From positions 1 through 38,245 of the forward strand of contig RQOG01000062.1 of assembly GCA_003854985.1 (NCBI GenBank): a stretch of 38,245 bases of DNA, in the 5' to 3' direction. The notes under the pieces were generated by a model. The model had not been told where the DNA came from. It saw nothing but the letters and a program-made list of their open reading frames with translations, and did not search any database. Each line of letters starts with the position of its first letter. The first letter of the stretch is position 1. Source of the stretch: Calditrichota bacterium. Its GTDB lineage: Bacteria; Calditrichota; Calditrichia; Calditrichales; Calditrichaceae. A program made the translations under genes and the position numbers. Shown here piece by piece: positions 1-8,980 of the stretch.

Positions 1-2
1 GC

Positions 3-644
3 GCCACGCCTGTTCCGGTTAAAAATCTGCCTTTGCATTTTGAATTCATAAAAGGTGAAGGCAAACTCCTTTCCAAACTGAATACGGATGGCATGGGCAC
101 CGCCCGCTGCACGGTAAGTAAAATAACGGCTATCGATAAAATGCAAATGGTTAAATCCGAAGTTGATTTGGGTGCGGCGCTGGGAAGCGGCGCTTCGGTT
201 TTAGTGAAAAGTATCGTTGATAATTTTACGACGCCTTCCGTTAAGTTTGTTTTAAATATCAGTGGTCTTATGGCCTATATGGAAGTAAAGGAAACGCATA
301 TTTCTGCCAACGAGTCCATACTTTACATCGAGCCCAAATTAAAAAATGCACTAACAGATTACGGTTTTACATTTACAAACGATCCTGCTGCGGCAGATGT
401 GATGATTACCCTGGAAGCCAAGGCCAGAAAAGGCACCGAAATGCAGGGTTTATTCGTAGCCTGGGTGGATATGAATCTGTCTTTTATGGATATGAGCAGC
501 GGCGATGAAATTTATAAAAATTCTTTTCCTGATATAAAAGGCATCAATCTGGATTATGACAAAGCGGCGGTGAAAGCCTTCGAAGAAGCGGCTAAGAAAG
601 TGGAAGAAATACTGCCGGGCGTAATACAGAAATTGCAAAAATAA
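3..644 (+). CDS. Partial LPP20-like envelope protein (3' end only)
   Basis: The reading frame is open from the first bases of the window, so this is the C-terminal part of a gene that begins upstream; the TTG at 33 is an internal codon, not a convincing start. The visible part has a mixed alpha/beta region, then an AAADVMI segment, a strand-rich stretch describing a polar surface, and an Ala/Glu-rich C-terminal helix ending in LPGVIQKLQK. This pattern (small residues around AD, an amphipathic last helix with Ala repeats) resembles LPP20/CsgG-related lipoproteins of the outer membrane, but the lipobox would lie outside the window. The function is unknown. The family call is an inference from overall pattern, not from a diagnostic motif. 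Confidence 0.5.
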   Translation, partial: ATPVPVKNLPLHFEFIKGEGKLLSKLNTDGMGTARCTVSKITAIDKMQMVKSEVDLGAALGSGASVLVKSIVDNFTTPSVKFVLNISGLMAYMEVKETHISANESILYIEPKLKNALTDYGFTFTNDPAAADVMITLEAKARKGTEMQGLFVAWVDMNLSFMDMSSGDEIYKNSFPDIKGINLDYDKAAVKAFEEAAKKVEEILPGVIQKLQK

Positions 645-652
645 CTTTTATA

Positions 653-685
653 GTAAAACAGGCGGTTTATGGCCGCCTGCTTTAC
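653..685 (+). terminator. Terminator-like hairpin after the first gene
   Basis: A 13-nt arm at 653-665 pairs with 673-685 with one A/C mismatch, around a 7-nt loop. The GC core is CAGGCGG/CCGCCTG. There is no long T run after it, so it may end transcription weakly or act as an mRNA 3' stabiliser. It lies 8 nt after the stop of the first gene. Confidence 0.55.
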
Positions 686-851
686 TTTGTAAAATTCAAT
701 CCTGAAAAGTTAAAGGGATTATAATTAACAGGTTAACGTAAAATATTGGTGTTCTTTCGCTTCTGGGATTTGTTGTTATTCGGATAGTGCAATTTATTTT
801 GTATGCTGATGATATTTTCATAAATTGCACGCATTAAATGAGGAGTATTAT

Positions 852-1898
852 TTGAATCAGCATCAAATTGAATATTGTTTAAACATGCTGCCCAGGGTTT
901 CCCGGACCTTTGCGCCGACTATCCGTATGCTGCCAAAGGCCCTGAATGTGCCGGTTACGGTCGCTTATCTGTTGTGCCGCATCGCCGATACGGTAGAGGA
1001 TAGTTCTGCGCTGAGTATAGATCAAAAAGAAGAATTGCTGCAAATCTATATTGCGATATTTGAAGCGGAAAAGCCCGAGGATACTATAAAAGTATTCCTT
1101 GAAAAACTTAAGGTTTTGCCCAGAGAAACCAACGATGAGGAATTGTCGCATAATCTGCCTGTGGTGATGGATGTCTTTTTTAGTTTTTCTCCAATTCTTC
1201 AGAAGCAAATCGCTTTCTGGGTAATTGAAATGTCCCGCGGCATGCGAAAATATGCCCAATCATCTTACAAACGCCGGTTTGCCTTTTTAAAATCGATGAA
1301 GGAATTGGATGAATATACCTATTATGTGGCCGGAACGGTTGGTTATTTGTTAACGGAGATATTTTCATTTTATTCCAAAAAAATAACGCCGGCCATTAAA
1401 GATAAATTAGAACACTTGGCCGAATCATTCGGAAAAGGTTTGCAGATGGTTAATATTATCCGCGATATGGCTACCGATCTCAGAAGAGGACAATCCTATA
1501 TTCCCGATGAATTGTTGAAAAAGTACCGCTTATCCCGCAGGAATATTTTCGAACAGGAAAATGCCGCCCGCGCTGAACAGCTTTTTAATGAAATGATTTG
1601 TAAAGCCATCGAACATTTGGACCGGGCTCTGGATTATATATTATTAATTCCCAAAGAAGAAACGCGTATCCGCTTATTTTGCATGCTGCCCCTGTTCTGG
1701 GCCATGCGTACCCTGCAGAAAATCCAGGAAAATACCCTGGCTTTACTGGGATCGGAAAAAATAAAGGTGTCCCGCTCCATGATAAAAAGGGAATATTATC
1801 TGGCGCTGATTAATATGAATTCCAACCGTTTAATGCGCCGTCACTATTTAAATATCCGTAATTCTTTTAGTCCGTACGCCCTGGCTCAGGCTTCCTGA
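852..1898 (+). CDS. Squalene/phytoene synthase family protein
   Basis: This is a trans-isoprenyl diphosphate synthase of the head-to-head class, which condenses two C15 (squalene) or C20 (phytoene) diphosphates. The first Asp-rich motif DTVED lies near residues 46-50 and the second, DMATD, near 205-209; both would bind Mg-diphosphate. The segment TYYVAGTVG before the second motif matches the squalene synthase pattern (usually YCHYVAG; the Cys is Thr here). The length of 348 aa is typical. I chose the TTG at 852 because AGGAG at 841-845 sits 6 nt upstream; an in-frame TTG at 825 would add nine residues without a ribosome binding site. No other isoprenoid or hopanoid genes are adjacent, so squalene versus phytoene cannot be decided; squalene is favoured by the motif context. 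Confidence 0.87.
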   Translation: MNQHQIEYCLNMLPRVSRTFAPTIRMLPKALNVPVTVAYLLCRIADTVEDSSALSIDQKEELLQIYIAIFEAEKPEDTIKVFLEKLKVLPRETNDEELSHNLPVVMDVFFSFSPILQKQIAFWVIEMSRGMRKYAQSSYKRRFAFLKSMKELDEYTYYVAGTVGYLLTEIFSFYSKKITPAIKDKLEHLAESFGKGLQMVNIIRDMATDLRRGQSYIPDELLKKYRLSRRNIFEQENAARAEQLFNEMICKAIEHLDRALDYILLIPKEETRIRLFCMLPLFWAMRTLQKIQENTLALLGSEKIKVSRSMIKREYYLALINMNSNRLMRRHYLNIRNSFSPYALAQAS

Positions 1899-1926
1899 TT
1901 TATTTCAGCCGGATTTCTGTACTGTC

Positions 1927-3323
1927 ATGATCCTTAGAAATCCTGATTTAAAGAAATATCTTGCCGTCCATTTAAAAAACGATTTAAAAGATTTTTTAAG
2001 TGCCAGTCCGGAACCAACGGCTATCAGGATTAATCCGCTGCGCACAAGTTTTGAAGATCAAATCAACCGTCTTAAATCATGGAAAATTGATTTTAGCAAA
2101 ATCCCTTTTTCTGATCACGGATTAATCGTAAACCATGACCGGATGCCGTTAAGCCAGACACTGGATTTCTTTAGAGGATTTTTTCATTATCAGGGGATTT
2201 CTTCTCAATTGCGCCGGTTATTCTTAATCCGTTACCGGGAGAAGCCATTCTTGATATGGCCGCTGCGCCGGGTTCCAAATCCACGCAGATGGCGGCCATG
2301 ATGAAAACCTCCGGCAGGCTGTATCTTAATGATATAAACAGAGCCCGTTTGCAGCCTTTGAATACAAATTTGCAGCGCTGCGGGGTGATCAATCAGATTG
2401 TTTTAAATCTTCCCGGCGAGAGAATCGGCATGTTAATGCCGGATTTTTTTGATCGCATATTACTGGACGCTCCCTGCACGGCGCTGGGATCCATGCATCA
2501 AAATAAGGAAATTGATTTATGGTGGAGCATGGATAAACTTGAAAGATTGTGCGCTTTGCAATACAGACTGTTGATCTCCGCTTTTAAGGCTTTAAAAACA
2601 GGCGGATTATTGGTTTATTCCACCTGCTCAATAACGGAGGAAGAAAATGAACGGAATATCGAACAACTGATCCGCCAATATCCGGTGCAGGTCGAATCCA
2701 TTATCGAAATAGATAAAAACGGATTTGAACAGGGTAAATCAAATATATGCACAGAAGCCATTCGGGTTTATCCCCATAAACAGCAGATGGAGGGATTTTT
2801 TGTGGTCAAACTGCGCAAAATATCAAAGAAAAAATATATCATTGACCGGAAGAAAACCGAATTTATCCAAACGCTCTCTTATGCTGATAAGGAATTATTT
2901 CCCGAACTGGAGGAAATAAGCCGCGTTTGGGGTATCCCTTTTTCTGTCTGGAAAAACTATCGTTATGTTTTAACCAATAAGCGTATCTGGCTTTTATGCC
3001 CGGATATTTCAGATATACCGAAAACGGGTCTTATCAGTTCGGGATTGTTATTAGCCGAACATAAGTCAAATTCCTGGAAACTGTTGAATCAAAGTGTGCA
3101 ATTCCTGGCCCGATATATTACCAAAACAATAGAACCGGATGACAACCTGTTGAAAACGCTTTTTGCCAAAAGCGTTGCCTATATATCCGGTGTGGATAAC
3201 GGCTATTATGCCTTATGCCGTAGCGGCAAACCCTTTGCTTCGGTAAACGCGCTGAAGGGCCGCCTTAAAATCAGGCTTCAGCAGGCCTATACCCTGCCGG
3301 AGCTAAAAGCTGACCAATCTTAG
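1927..3323 (+). pseudogene. RsmF-like rRNA m5C methyltransferase, frameshifted
   Basis: This is a NOL1/NOP2/Sun (RsmB/RsmF) SAM-dependent RNA cytosine-5 methyltransferase. The N-terminal part (1927 to about 2211) carries the RNA-binding start and the YQGISSQL motif. The SAM-binding motif DMAAAPGSKSTQ, the catalytic DAPC and STCS cysteines and a C-terminal RsmF-type domain follow in another frame that runs to 3323. The frame changes at 2209-2216, where TTG CGC CGG should read TTG GCG CCG; one G appears lost. Restoring one base gives about 465 aa, close to the length of E. coli RsmF. Both halves look well conserved, so the break is recent or a sequence error. There is no obvious slippery heptamer. 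As written, the N-terminal frame stops at 2301 and the catalytic part would need internal initiation. Confidence 0.85.
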
Positions 3324-3386
3324 ATAGAAAATCCGTTAAACAAGATTATCTAGGTGTTTTAAGTTTTTTAAATAGTATTCTATTAA

Positions 3387-4355
3387 TTATTCCAGAATAT
3401 GCGGCGTTTCGCGCAAATGCGCCGTAGCCCTGAACTTTGACGTAAAATCATTATAAGCCCTCTTAACCGCCTCTTCAGAAAGATCAAGTGTGTTCCCGGC
3501 TTCAGCCGCATCTATTTTATGCTCCCAGGCGTGAAGCAGAAAATCCAGTTTATCGAAAGCAATGCGGAAAAAGAATTCCTGATCGCTGACCGGCAGGCTG
3601 AATGTATCCGGACTCGGCTGGCGTTCAAAAATTTCCGGAATAACCTTCAGGTATGCAGAAAGCTGATAAATCTGGTTTTTATATAAATAAGCGAGGGGTT
3701 CCATATCGGTGCCGCCGTCGCCGTATTTACAAAAATCTCCCAGCAGAAATTCGGTGCGGTTGGTCGTTCCGGCGACCACCAGGCCGCGTTTTTCAGCCTC
3801 GGCGTATAAATGAAGCATACGCGACCGGATTTTAATATTGGCAAAGGAAGTTATTCTTCTGAAGTCGTCTAAATTCAAGCGCTTTTTGATAATTTCGCCA
3901 TCCGGTAATTGTACCTGTAAGTTATAAAAACTGAACGATGATCTTTCCAGCAGATCCGTTGGCAAAGAAATGTTATATTTGTAACCCGGTTCGAATTGCG
4001 GCACCAGTGTTTTGATAAAGTCATCCCTGTCTTTGTAAGGAACAACGCTTTCAACCGTGGAGGATATATCGATTACCCGGTATGCAATATCCAGCTCTTT
4101 AGCATGTTTTACGGCAAACTCACTGCTGACGGGATTTGACTCTTTTTCCGGCAGAACGAGTCCGACGACCTTTTCTTTACCCAGCGCATGAACCGCAATG
4201 GCCGCCATACAGGCAGAATCTATTCCGCCGCTCAGGCCAACGATAACGCCCTGTCTGCGATATACGGCGTTTACCTGGTTAACCACAAACCCGGATAATT
4301 TCTCTAATTCCCTGGACGGATCGATTTTCAAAACATCAAGATTAAAATTCATCAT
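3387..4355 (-). CDS. nadE: Ammonia-dependent NAD+ synthetase
   Basis: The enzyme adenylates and amidates nicotinic acid adenine dinucleotide to NAD+ in the cytosol. The ATP-pyrophosphatase P-loop SGGIDS is at residues 42-47. The downstream segments RSRMLHLYAEAEKRGLVVAGTTNRTE and GDFCKYGDGGTDMEPLAYLYK are the usual substrate and ATP-binding blocks. There is no N-terminal nitrilase domain, so it should use free ammonia rather than glutamine. At 322 aa it is longer than the minimal ~275-aa bacterial enzyme; an extra segment lies around residues 100-150. Two ATGs are in tandem at the start and either could be used. It is last in a minus-strand run after msrB and trhP and converges on the rsmF-like gene with a 63-nt gap. 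Confidence 0.93.
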   Translation of the reverse strand: MMNFNLDVLKIDPSRELEKLSGFVVNQVNAVYRRQGVIVGLSGGIDSACMAAIAVHALGKEKVVGLVLPEKESNPVSSEFAVKHAKELDIAYRVIDISSTVESVVPYKDRDDFIKTLVPQFEPGYKYNISLPTDLLERSSFSFYNLQVQLPDGEIIKKRLNLDDFRRITSFANIKIRSRMLHLYAEAEKRGLVVAGTTNRTEFLLGDFCKYGDGGTDMEPLAYLYKNQIYQLSAYLKVIPEIFERQPSPDTFSLPVSDQEFFFRIAFDKLDFLLHAWEHKIDAAEAGNTLDLSEEAVKRAYNDFTSKFRATAHLRETPHILE

Positions 4356-4683
4356 AGCGCGCCTTTTTATTACTATATTTTTTTAATATTTCATGTTTGA
4401 ATTTATTAAAAGAATTCATAAGAATAAAATATAAAGAATATCAATTAACAGAAACGACGTTCTGGTTTAAACGCAGATTATCCTTTCAGTTTTCATTTTA
4501 ACCGGGGGTTATTTTAACGTTAACATTGTTTCATCCTTTCAGGATGAGGTGTTTTAATACTCGCAAATTAATTGACAAATACATAAAAATGTATACCTGT
4601 CCTATGCCAAGTCTGAAGAGCGAAAAGAATTAAAGCCTAAAGAGAATAAAAACATTAATCCCGTAGGGGAGATATAGGAAGTT
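4356..4683. other. Intergenic region with small palindromes
   Basis: There is no credible gene between trhP and nadE. The stretch holds a 7-bp perfect hairpin at 4531-4547 (TCATCCT, loop TTC, AGGATGA), a TTAACGTTAA palindrome near 4515, and an imperfect GTA-loop dyad near 4660 (ATCCC GTA GGGGAGAT). The last resembles short interspersed palindromic units common in FCB and related genomes. The nadE promoter should lie in the AT-rich part near 4380-4440, but I see no clear boxes. Confidence 0.5.
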
Positions 4684-5970
4684 TTACCAATCAGTTTTAT
4701 AATTTGTAATTTTTCTGAGAAGCGCATACTGCCCCGGGTTTTCATTAACCGGCAGATAAACATCCTGTCCGCCGCCGTGCGCCGCTTCCAGCGTTTCACC
4801 GGCTTCAGAATAAATATTCTCAACTTTAAAGGTTATCTGAGATTCCGGATTAAATAATTGCAGGTGATCGCCTGCTTTAAACCGGTTTCTTACCGCAATT
4901 TTAGCCTGTTTTATATTTTTATCCCACGACCGTACAATACCGACAAAACGGTGCGTTGGATGGGCGGCATGGGTTTCCAGATAATTTTGCCCGTTTTCCA
5001 GAGGATTCTTTTCCAAAAAGCCGGTTACATAACCCCGGTTGGCCACGGCATAAACTTCGTCCAATATTTCATTTGAAAGCTTTTGGCCGGAAGCCCATGC
5101 GTCAATGGCTTTTCTGTAAGCGCCGGTAATAACGCTCAGATAATAGAGCGATTTTGTTCTGCCTTCAATTTTCAGACTGTCAATGCCGGCATCGATTAAC
5201 CGGTTAATGATATGAATCGCGCTTAAATCTTTTGCATTCATGATGTAGGTGCCGTGCTCATCTTCATCGATGGGCATAAGCTGACCCGGTCGTTCTGTTT
5301 CTTCTAAAAAATATTCATACGGCTCTGATTCATCATCGGTTTTTCTTTCAGTGCCCTCATAAAGTCTGTACTGCCAGCGGCAGGCGTTGGTGCATGCACC
5401 CTGATTAGCATCGCGATGGGCGAAATAATTGGAAAGCAGGCAGCGGCCGGAATAGGCAATACATACCGCGCCATGAATAAAGGTTTCCAATTCAATGTCC
5501 GGCGCTTTTTGCTTAATCTCGGCAATTTCATCGATACTCAGTTCACGGCTCAGAATGATGCGTTTTAACCCGATGGATTTCCAGAATTTTACCGTCTGCC
5601 AGTTTATCGAATTAGACTGGGTTGAAAGATGTATATTTAGCTGAGGATATTTTTCCCGGGCAACAGCGATCATACCCGGATCAGCCATAATCAGCCCGTC
5701 GGCGTTCATCTGCGCCACGATGTCAAGTATTTCAATAAACGAATCCACCTTGCGGTTATGAGGATAAATGTTCATCGTCAGGTAAATTTTTTTGTTTCTT
5801 TGATGAACATATTCGACCGCTTCGTAGAGCTTTTCCGTCTTAAAATCATTTTCGCGGACCCGCAGAGAAAAACGGGGAATCCCGGCATAAACGGCATCGG
5901 CGCCGTAAGCCAGAGCATACTCCATTTTTTCAAAACCCCCGGCCGGGGAAAGCAATTCCGGTATTCTCAA
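4684..5970 (-). CDS. U32 family protein, TrhP-like tRNA hydroxylation factor
   Basis: This is a member of peptidase family U32, whose better-studied bacterial members (YegQ/TrhP, RlhA) are RNA hydroxylation factors rather than proteases; TrhP makes 5-hydroxyuridine at the tRNA wobble base using prephenate. The N terminus (ELLSPAGGFEKMEYALAYGADAVYAG) is the TIM-barrel start typical of the family. The signature HGAVCIAYSGRCLLSNY and the following GACTNACRW give four cysteines that likely bind an Fe-S cluster. SLKIEGRTKSLYY is the C-terminal barrel motif, and a small beta domain ends the protein. At 428 aa it matches YegQ (~450). Translation appears to start at TTG, with AAGGA 8 nt before it. 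TrhP is favoured over RlhA by length, but substrate specificity is an inference. Confidence 0.87.
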   Translation of the reverse strand: MRIPELLSPAGGFEKMEYALAYGADAVYAGIPRFSLRVRENDFKTEKLYEAVEYVHQRNKKIYLTMNIYPHNRKVDSFIEILDIVAQMNADGLIMADPGMIAVAREKYPQLNIHLSTQSNSINWQTVKFWKSIGLKRIILSRELSIDEIAEIKQKAPDIELETFIHGAVCIAYSGRCLLSNYFAHRDANQGACTNACRWQYRLYEGTERKTDDESEPYEYFLEETERPGQLMPIDEDEHGTYIMNAKDLSAIHIINRLIDAGIDSLKIEGRTKSLYYLSVITGAYRKAIDAWASGQKLSNEILDEVYAVANRGYVTGFLEKNPLENGQNYLETHAAHPTHRFVGIVRSWDKNIKQAKIAVRNRFKAGDHLQLFNPESQITFKVENIYSEAGETLEAAHGGGQDVYLPVNENPGQYALLRKITNYKTDW

Positions 5971-6068
5971 TTATTTAATCCTTACCATTAAATTCATCCA
6001 AATTTAAAGGATAGCGGTTGCTAAAACAATTCAGGCAGATTCCAAACTGAAAATAATTATTTACCGGT

Positions 6069-6587
6069 TTATTCGAAATTCAGGGCGATGGAGTTGATAC
6101 AATAACGTAATCCCGTGGGCGGCGGACCATCTTCGAAAACGTGTCCTAAATGCGATCCGCATTTTGCGCACATTACCTCCGTGCGCGTCATTCCGTGACT
6201 CGTATCCCGTTCGGTAACAACGCTGCCTTTGTCGAAGATTTCCCAAAATCTCGGCCAGCCGGTGCCGGAATCGAATTTGTTTTCGGATGAGAAAAGCTTA
6301 TTGCCGCAGGCCGCGCAGGTATAAATGCCCTTTTTATCGAAGTGATAATATTTGCCTGTAAACGGCGCTTCGGTGCCCTTTGCCCGCAAAACCCGATATT
6401 GCTCCGGCGTTAAACAGGACTGCCATTCCTGTTCCGATTTGTTTATGACTAATGAATCTTTATTTGTTTCCTGCGGCATCTGTGCCTCCGTTGTAAAATT
6501 TTTTTCCTGAACAGCCTTGACAAAATAGACCAGCATAATAAAAACAGAAAGGAAAATTAATACAAAAATAATCCGGATTTTTATCAT
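6069..6587 (-). CDS. msrB: Peptide-methionine (R)-S-oxide reductase, membrane-anchored
   Basis: This enzyme reduces methionine-R-sulfoxide in proteins. The MsrB fold is complete: zinc ligands at C91/C94 and C140/C143, the GTGWPRFW block, and the catalytic Cys163 in RYCIN near the C terminus. An N-terminal hydrophobic helix (residues 3-24) followed by a polar linker (about 25-50) indicates export with an uncleaved anchor or signal peptide, so repair would act on periplasmic or envelope proteins; most MsrB proteins are cytosolic. An AAGGA-type ribosome binding site precedes the ATG. It is first in a same-strand run with trhP and nadE and is transcribed away from the receptor gene at 6939. Confidence 0.93.
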   Translation of the reverse strand: MIKIRIIFVLIFLSVFIMLVYFVKAVQEKNFTTEAQMPQETNKDSLVINKSEQEWQSCLTPEQYRVLRAKGTEAPFTGKYYHFDKKGIYTCAACGNKLFSSENKFDSGTGWPRFWEIFDKGSVVTERDTSHGMTRTEVMCAKCGSHLGHVFEDGPPPTGLRYCINSIALNFE

Positions 6588-6938
6588 TTAAGGTTCCTTT
6601 CATTAGCGTTTTAATTACTAAAACATAAAAACTCATAAAATTATTGCGGTTCACACTATAAAAATAAAAATTATATACGGACTAAAGTAAGTTATTATTA
6701 TTGTCCTATTTTATTTTTTTTTTAAGTTGATGATCATATCTGTCGAATAATAATACCTTGATTTTGTGATTTAAATCAAAAAAGGCAATTTAATATAAAC
6801 AGGTGAAAGGAGCTTAGAGGAAATTTAACAGGTTTTGTCTCTATATACATAAGGACAACATCTAAAGGGACGTTAATTAGTATTCAGATATTTAATTATT
6901 ATTAATGCAGACTTGTAAAACCAAAAAAGGAGAAATTT
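6588..6938. promoter_or_regulatory. Divergent msrB / receptor intergenic region
   Basis: This 351-nt gap separates two divergent genes and must hold both promoters. It contains a T9 tract near 6712-6722, the CRP/FNR-type dyad at 6765-6780, a TAATATAA box near 6790-6797 that could be a -10 element, and a long AT-rich 5' leader. The leader ends with the segment ACTTGTAAAAC, which is repeated in front of the second receptor copy. No open frame of note is present. Confidence 0.5.
6765..6780 (+). promoter_or_regulatory. CRP/FNR-type operator upstream of receptor 1
   Basis: TGTGATTTAAATCAAA is a near-perfect dyad with a TGAT-N4-ATCA core, fitting the CRP/FNR superfamily (CRP half TGTGA; FNR TTGAT-N4-ATCAA). 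A matching site with two differences lies in the same relative place upstream of the second receptor copy, which argues that it is functional. Confidence 0.5.
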
Positions 6939-8909
6939 ATGAACAAGTCAAAAAATGTGGCAAAAGCGTTTTTGCTGTTTGCTATGGCAGTTTTATTTAT
7001 TAATCCGGTATTTTCCCAGGAAACGGAAGAATTAGTGACCATGTCGCTGGAAGATTTGCTGAACATGGAAGTGGTCACTGTTTCCAAATCCTCTGAGAAA
7101 ATATCCGACGCCCCGGGCGTTATTTCCGTGATAACCAAAGAGGAAATGCAGATGTTCGGCGGCACAACCTTAAAAGATATTTTAGAACGTGTGCCGGGTT
7201 TAATAGGTTCAACGGTGTACATGACCGACCGCAGCACCATTGCCCCCAGAGGCGACCAGGTATTGGCATCTTCAAGCCATGTTCTGCTGCGTCTCAACGG
7301 CAGACCTATGCGGGAATCATTGGAAGGCGGAATTAAAAGCGAAACCTATGAATCGTTTCCGGTTAATGTAATCGAGAAGATCGAAGTTATCAGGGGACCG
7401 GGCTCTGTTCTCTATGGCTCGAATGCTTTTTCCGCGGTGATTAATGTTATCACTGAAGAAGCGCAACGGACAGGCGTAACCGTAACCGGCGTGGGCGGAC
7501 AGGAAAGCGCATACGGCGCCCTGGGAAAGGTCACCGTAAAATCTGGTGATTTCAGCCTGGTAGCTGCCGGTAGGGAATTTAAAAAGGCAGACTGGGAGAC
7601 GAATGTTGTCTATCCTGATACATCATCACCTGTGAATTACAATACTATTCAGAATATGACTATTCCTAATAATGGCAGGGGGATATTTTTAGGAATGAAT
7701 TATAATAATTTTAGTTTTATGAGTTCATATAACTATTGGAAACACTCCTATTTCGTTACTGATTTTATTCAAACATATCCAGCTTATGGAAATGCGGAAT
7801 GGGCTAAAACATTTGCAAATCTTGGATACAATTTAACTGTGAACGATCAATGGGAAATGGATTTTAATGTTACCTATAATAGATCAACATTTGAAGTTAC
7901 ACATTGGCCGGGTTCTTCCAGAGATTCTTATGAAATTGTAGGCGAATGGACCAATTTTTATAATCCCATGGAAGAACTAAGCATCGTGTTTGGCGGATTA
8001 TATAATTATTTTAAAGGTGAAGAAGAAATAAAAGGATTGGCTAAAATTACCGATGGCAAGCGTTACAGCGTCGGCGCCTATGCCCAGTTGGACTACCGTT
8101 TAATAGAAGAACTTAAACTGATTGGCGGTTTCCAGGCAAATAAGGTTGAAGAACTTGATTTGAATGTTGTGCCGCGGGTCGGCGCGATCTGGTATCCGAT
8201 GGAAAGAATAAATGTTAAAGCCCTTTACAGCCAGGCCTTTAGGGCGCCAAGTATAAATGAATTATATATAGATTTTTCGGATATGCATGGAAATAAGGAT
8301 CTAGTGCCTGAAGAGGTAAGCACCATCGATTTTGGCGTGAATTATCACGGAGAACAGGCCCATGCCGGATTAAACTATTTCTATAGCAAAATGGAAAATA
8401 TTATATACCAGGATCGCAGCGGTACTGAGCCCACTTATATGAATGGCACAGATGTTACTTTTCAAGGTGTTGAATTCGAAGGAAAATACTATTTTACGCG
8501 CAATCTGTTAGTAACAGGATCGGTCACCTACCAGCAGAGCGAGGATAAATCAGGCAACGAACATGTTACGCCTATAGCGGATATGGGCGCCAAATTCGGT
8601 ATCGGTTATACGTCAGATAACGGCCTCACGGCCAGTATATTTAACGTATACCAGGGTGCTTTGGATGATAAATATAAATCACAGTATAACCCGTCGCCGG
8701 AAGCTTATAATCTGCTGAATATTTATTGTAAATACAACCTGAATAATTTGATTAATGTCAGCGCCCTGCATGAGTTATCCGTATTTGTCCAGGCCGATAA
8801 TGTATTGGATAAAGAAATCTGGCTACCCGACTGGGGATTGCTGCCGGGTAAAACAATACCTGTAAACCAGGGCCGGGCTGTTTATGCCGGTATAAATATC
8901 GGCTTATAA
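6939..8909 (+). CDS. TonB-dependent receptor (copy 1)
   Basis: This is an outer-membrane gated channel that binds a ligand and is energised by TonB. The signal peptide ends near residue 26 (NPVFS-QETEE). A plug domain follows (about 45-165: SDAPGVISVIT, GGTTLKDILERVPG, EKIEVIRGPGSVLYGSNAFSAVINVIT). A 22-strand-type barrel fills the rest, with the RAPSINELY motif, and ends in an aromatic/hydrophobic strand (YAGINIGL). At 656 aa it is near the size of small cobalamin/siderophore-type receptors. The pre-plug segment MSLEDLLNMEVVTVSK is typical of receptors linked to signal-transduction genes, and there is no carboxypeptidase-like or STN domain. The ribosome binding site AAAGGAG is well placed. 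A YfiR-like gene follows 71 nt later, a pairing repeated just downstream. The ligand is unknown; a signalling rather than nutrient role is inferred from context. Confidence 0.92.
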   Translation: MNKSKNVAKAFLLFAMAVLFINPVFSQETEELVTMSLEDLLNMEVVTVSKSSEKISDAPGVISVITKEEMQMFGGTTLKDILERVPGLIGSTVYMTDRSTIAPRGDQVLASSSHVLLRLNGRPMRESLEGGIKSETYESFPVNVIEKIEVIRGPGSVLYGSNAFSAVINVITEEAQRTGVTVTGVGGQESAYGALGKVTVKSGDFSLVAAGREFKKADWETNVVYPDTSSPVNYNTIQNMTIPNNGRGIFLGMNYNNFSFMSSYNYWKHSYFVTDFIQTYPAYGNAEWAKTFANLGYNLTVNDQWEMDFNVTYNRSTFEVTHWPGSSRDSYEIVGEWTNFYNPMEELSIVFGGLYNYFKGEEEIKGLAKITDGKRYSVGAYAQLDYRLIEELKLIGGFQANKVEELDLNVVPRVGAIWYPMERINVKALYSQAFRAPSINELYIDFSDMHGNKDLVPEEVSTIDFGVNYHGEQAHAGLNYFYSKMENIIYQDRSGTEPTYMNGTDVTFQGVEFEGKYYFTRNLLVTGSVTYQQSEDKSGNEHVTPIADMGAKFGIGYTSDNGLTASIFNVYQGALDDKYKSQYNPSPEAYNLLNIYCKYNLNNLINVSALHELSVFVQADNVLDKEIWLPDWGLLPGKTIPVNQGRAVYAGINIGL

Positions 8910-8923
8910 AAATAATTTTAGAA

Positions 8924-8962
8924 AAATTAAGACAGTTTATTATATTAGGGCAGTCTTAATTT
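8924..8962 (+). promoter_or_regulatory. Hairpin between receptor 1 and yfiR-like 1
   Basis: A perfect 10-bp stem (AAATTAAGAC at 8924-8933 with GTCTTAATTT at 8953-8962) sits between the two genes and ends 4 nt before the AGGGG ribosome binding site of the next gene. It could damp readthrough or translation, or protect mRNA ends. It has no T run. The equivalent gap before the second yfiR-like gene lacks this hairpin. Confidence 0.4.
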
Positions 8963-8980
8963 AAAAGGGGTGAAATAGTA

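Noticed and set aside
879..1259. Minus-strand open frame in the squalene/phytoene synthase gene
   Set aside because: It is antisense to conserved motifs of a recognised enzyme and has no family features.
2170..2260. Programmed -1 frameshift in the rsmF-like gene
   Set aside because: There is no X-XXY-YYZ heptamer at the switch and no strong downstream structure; a lost base explains the data more simply.
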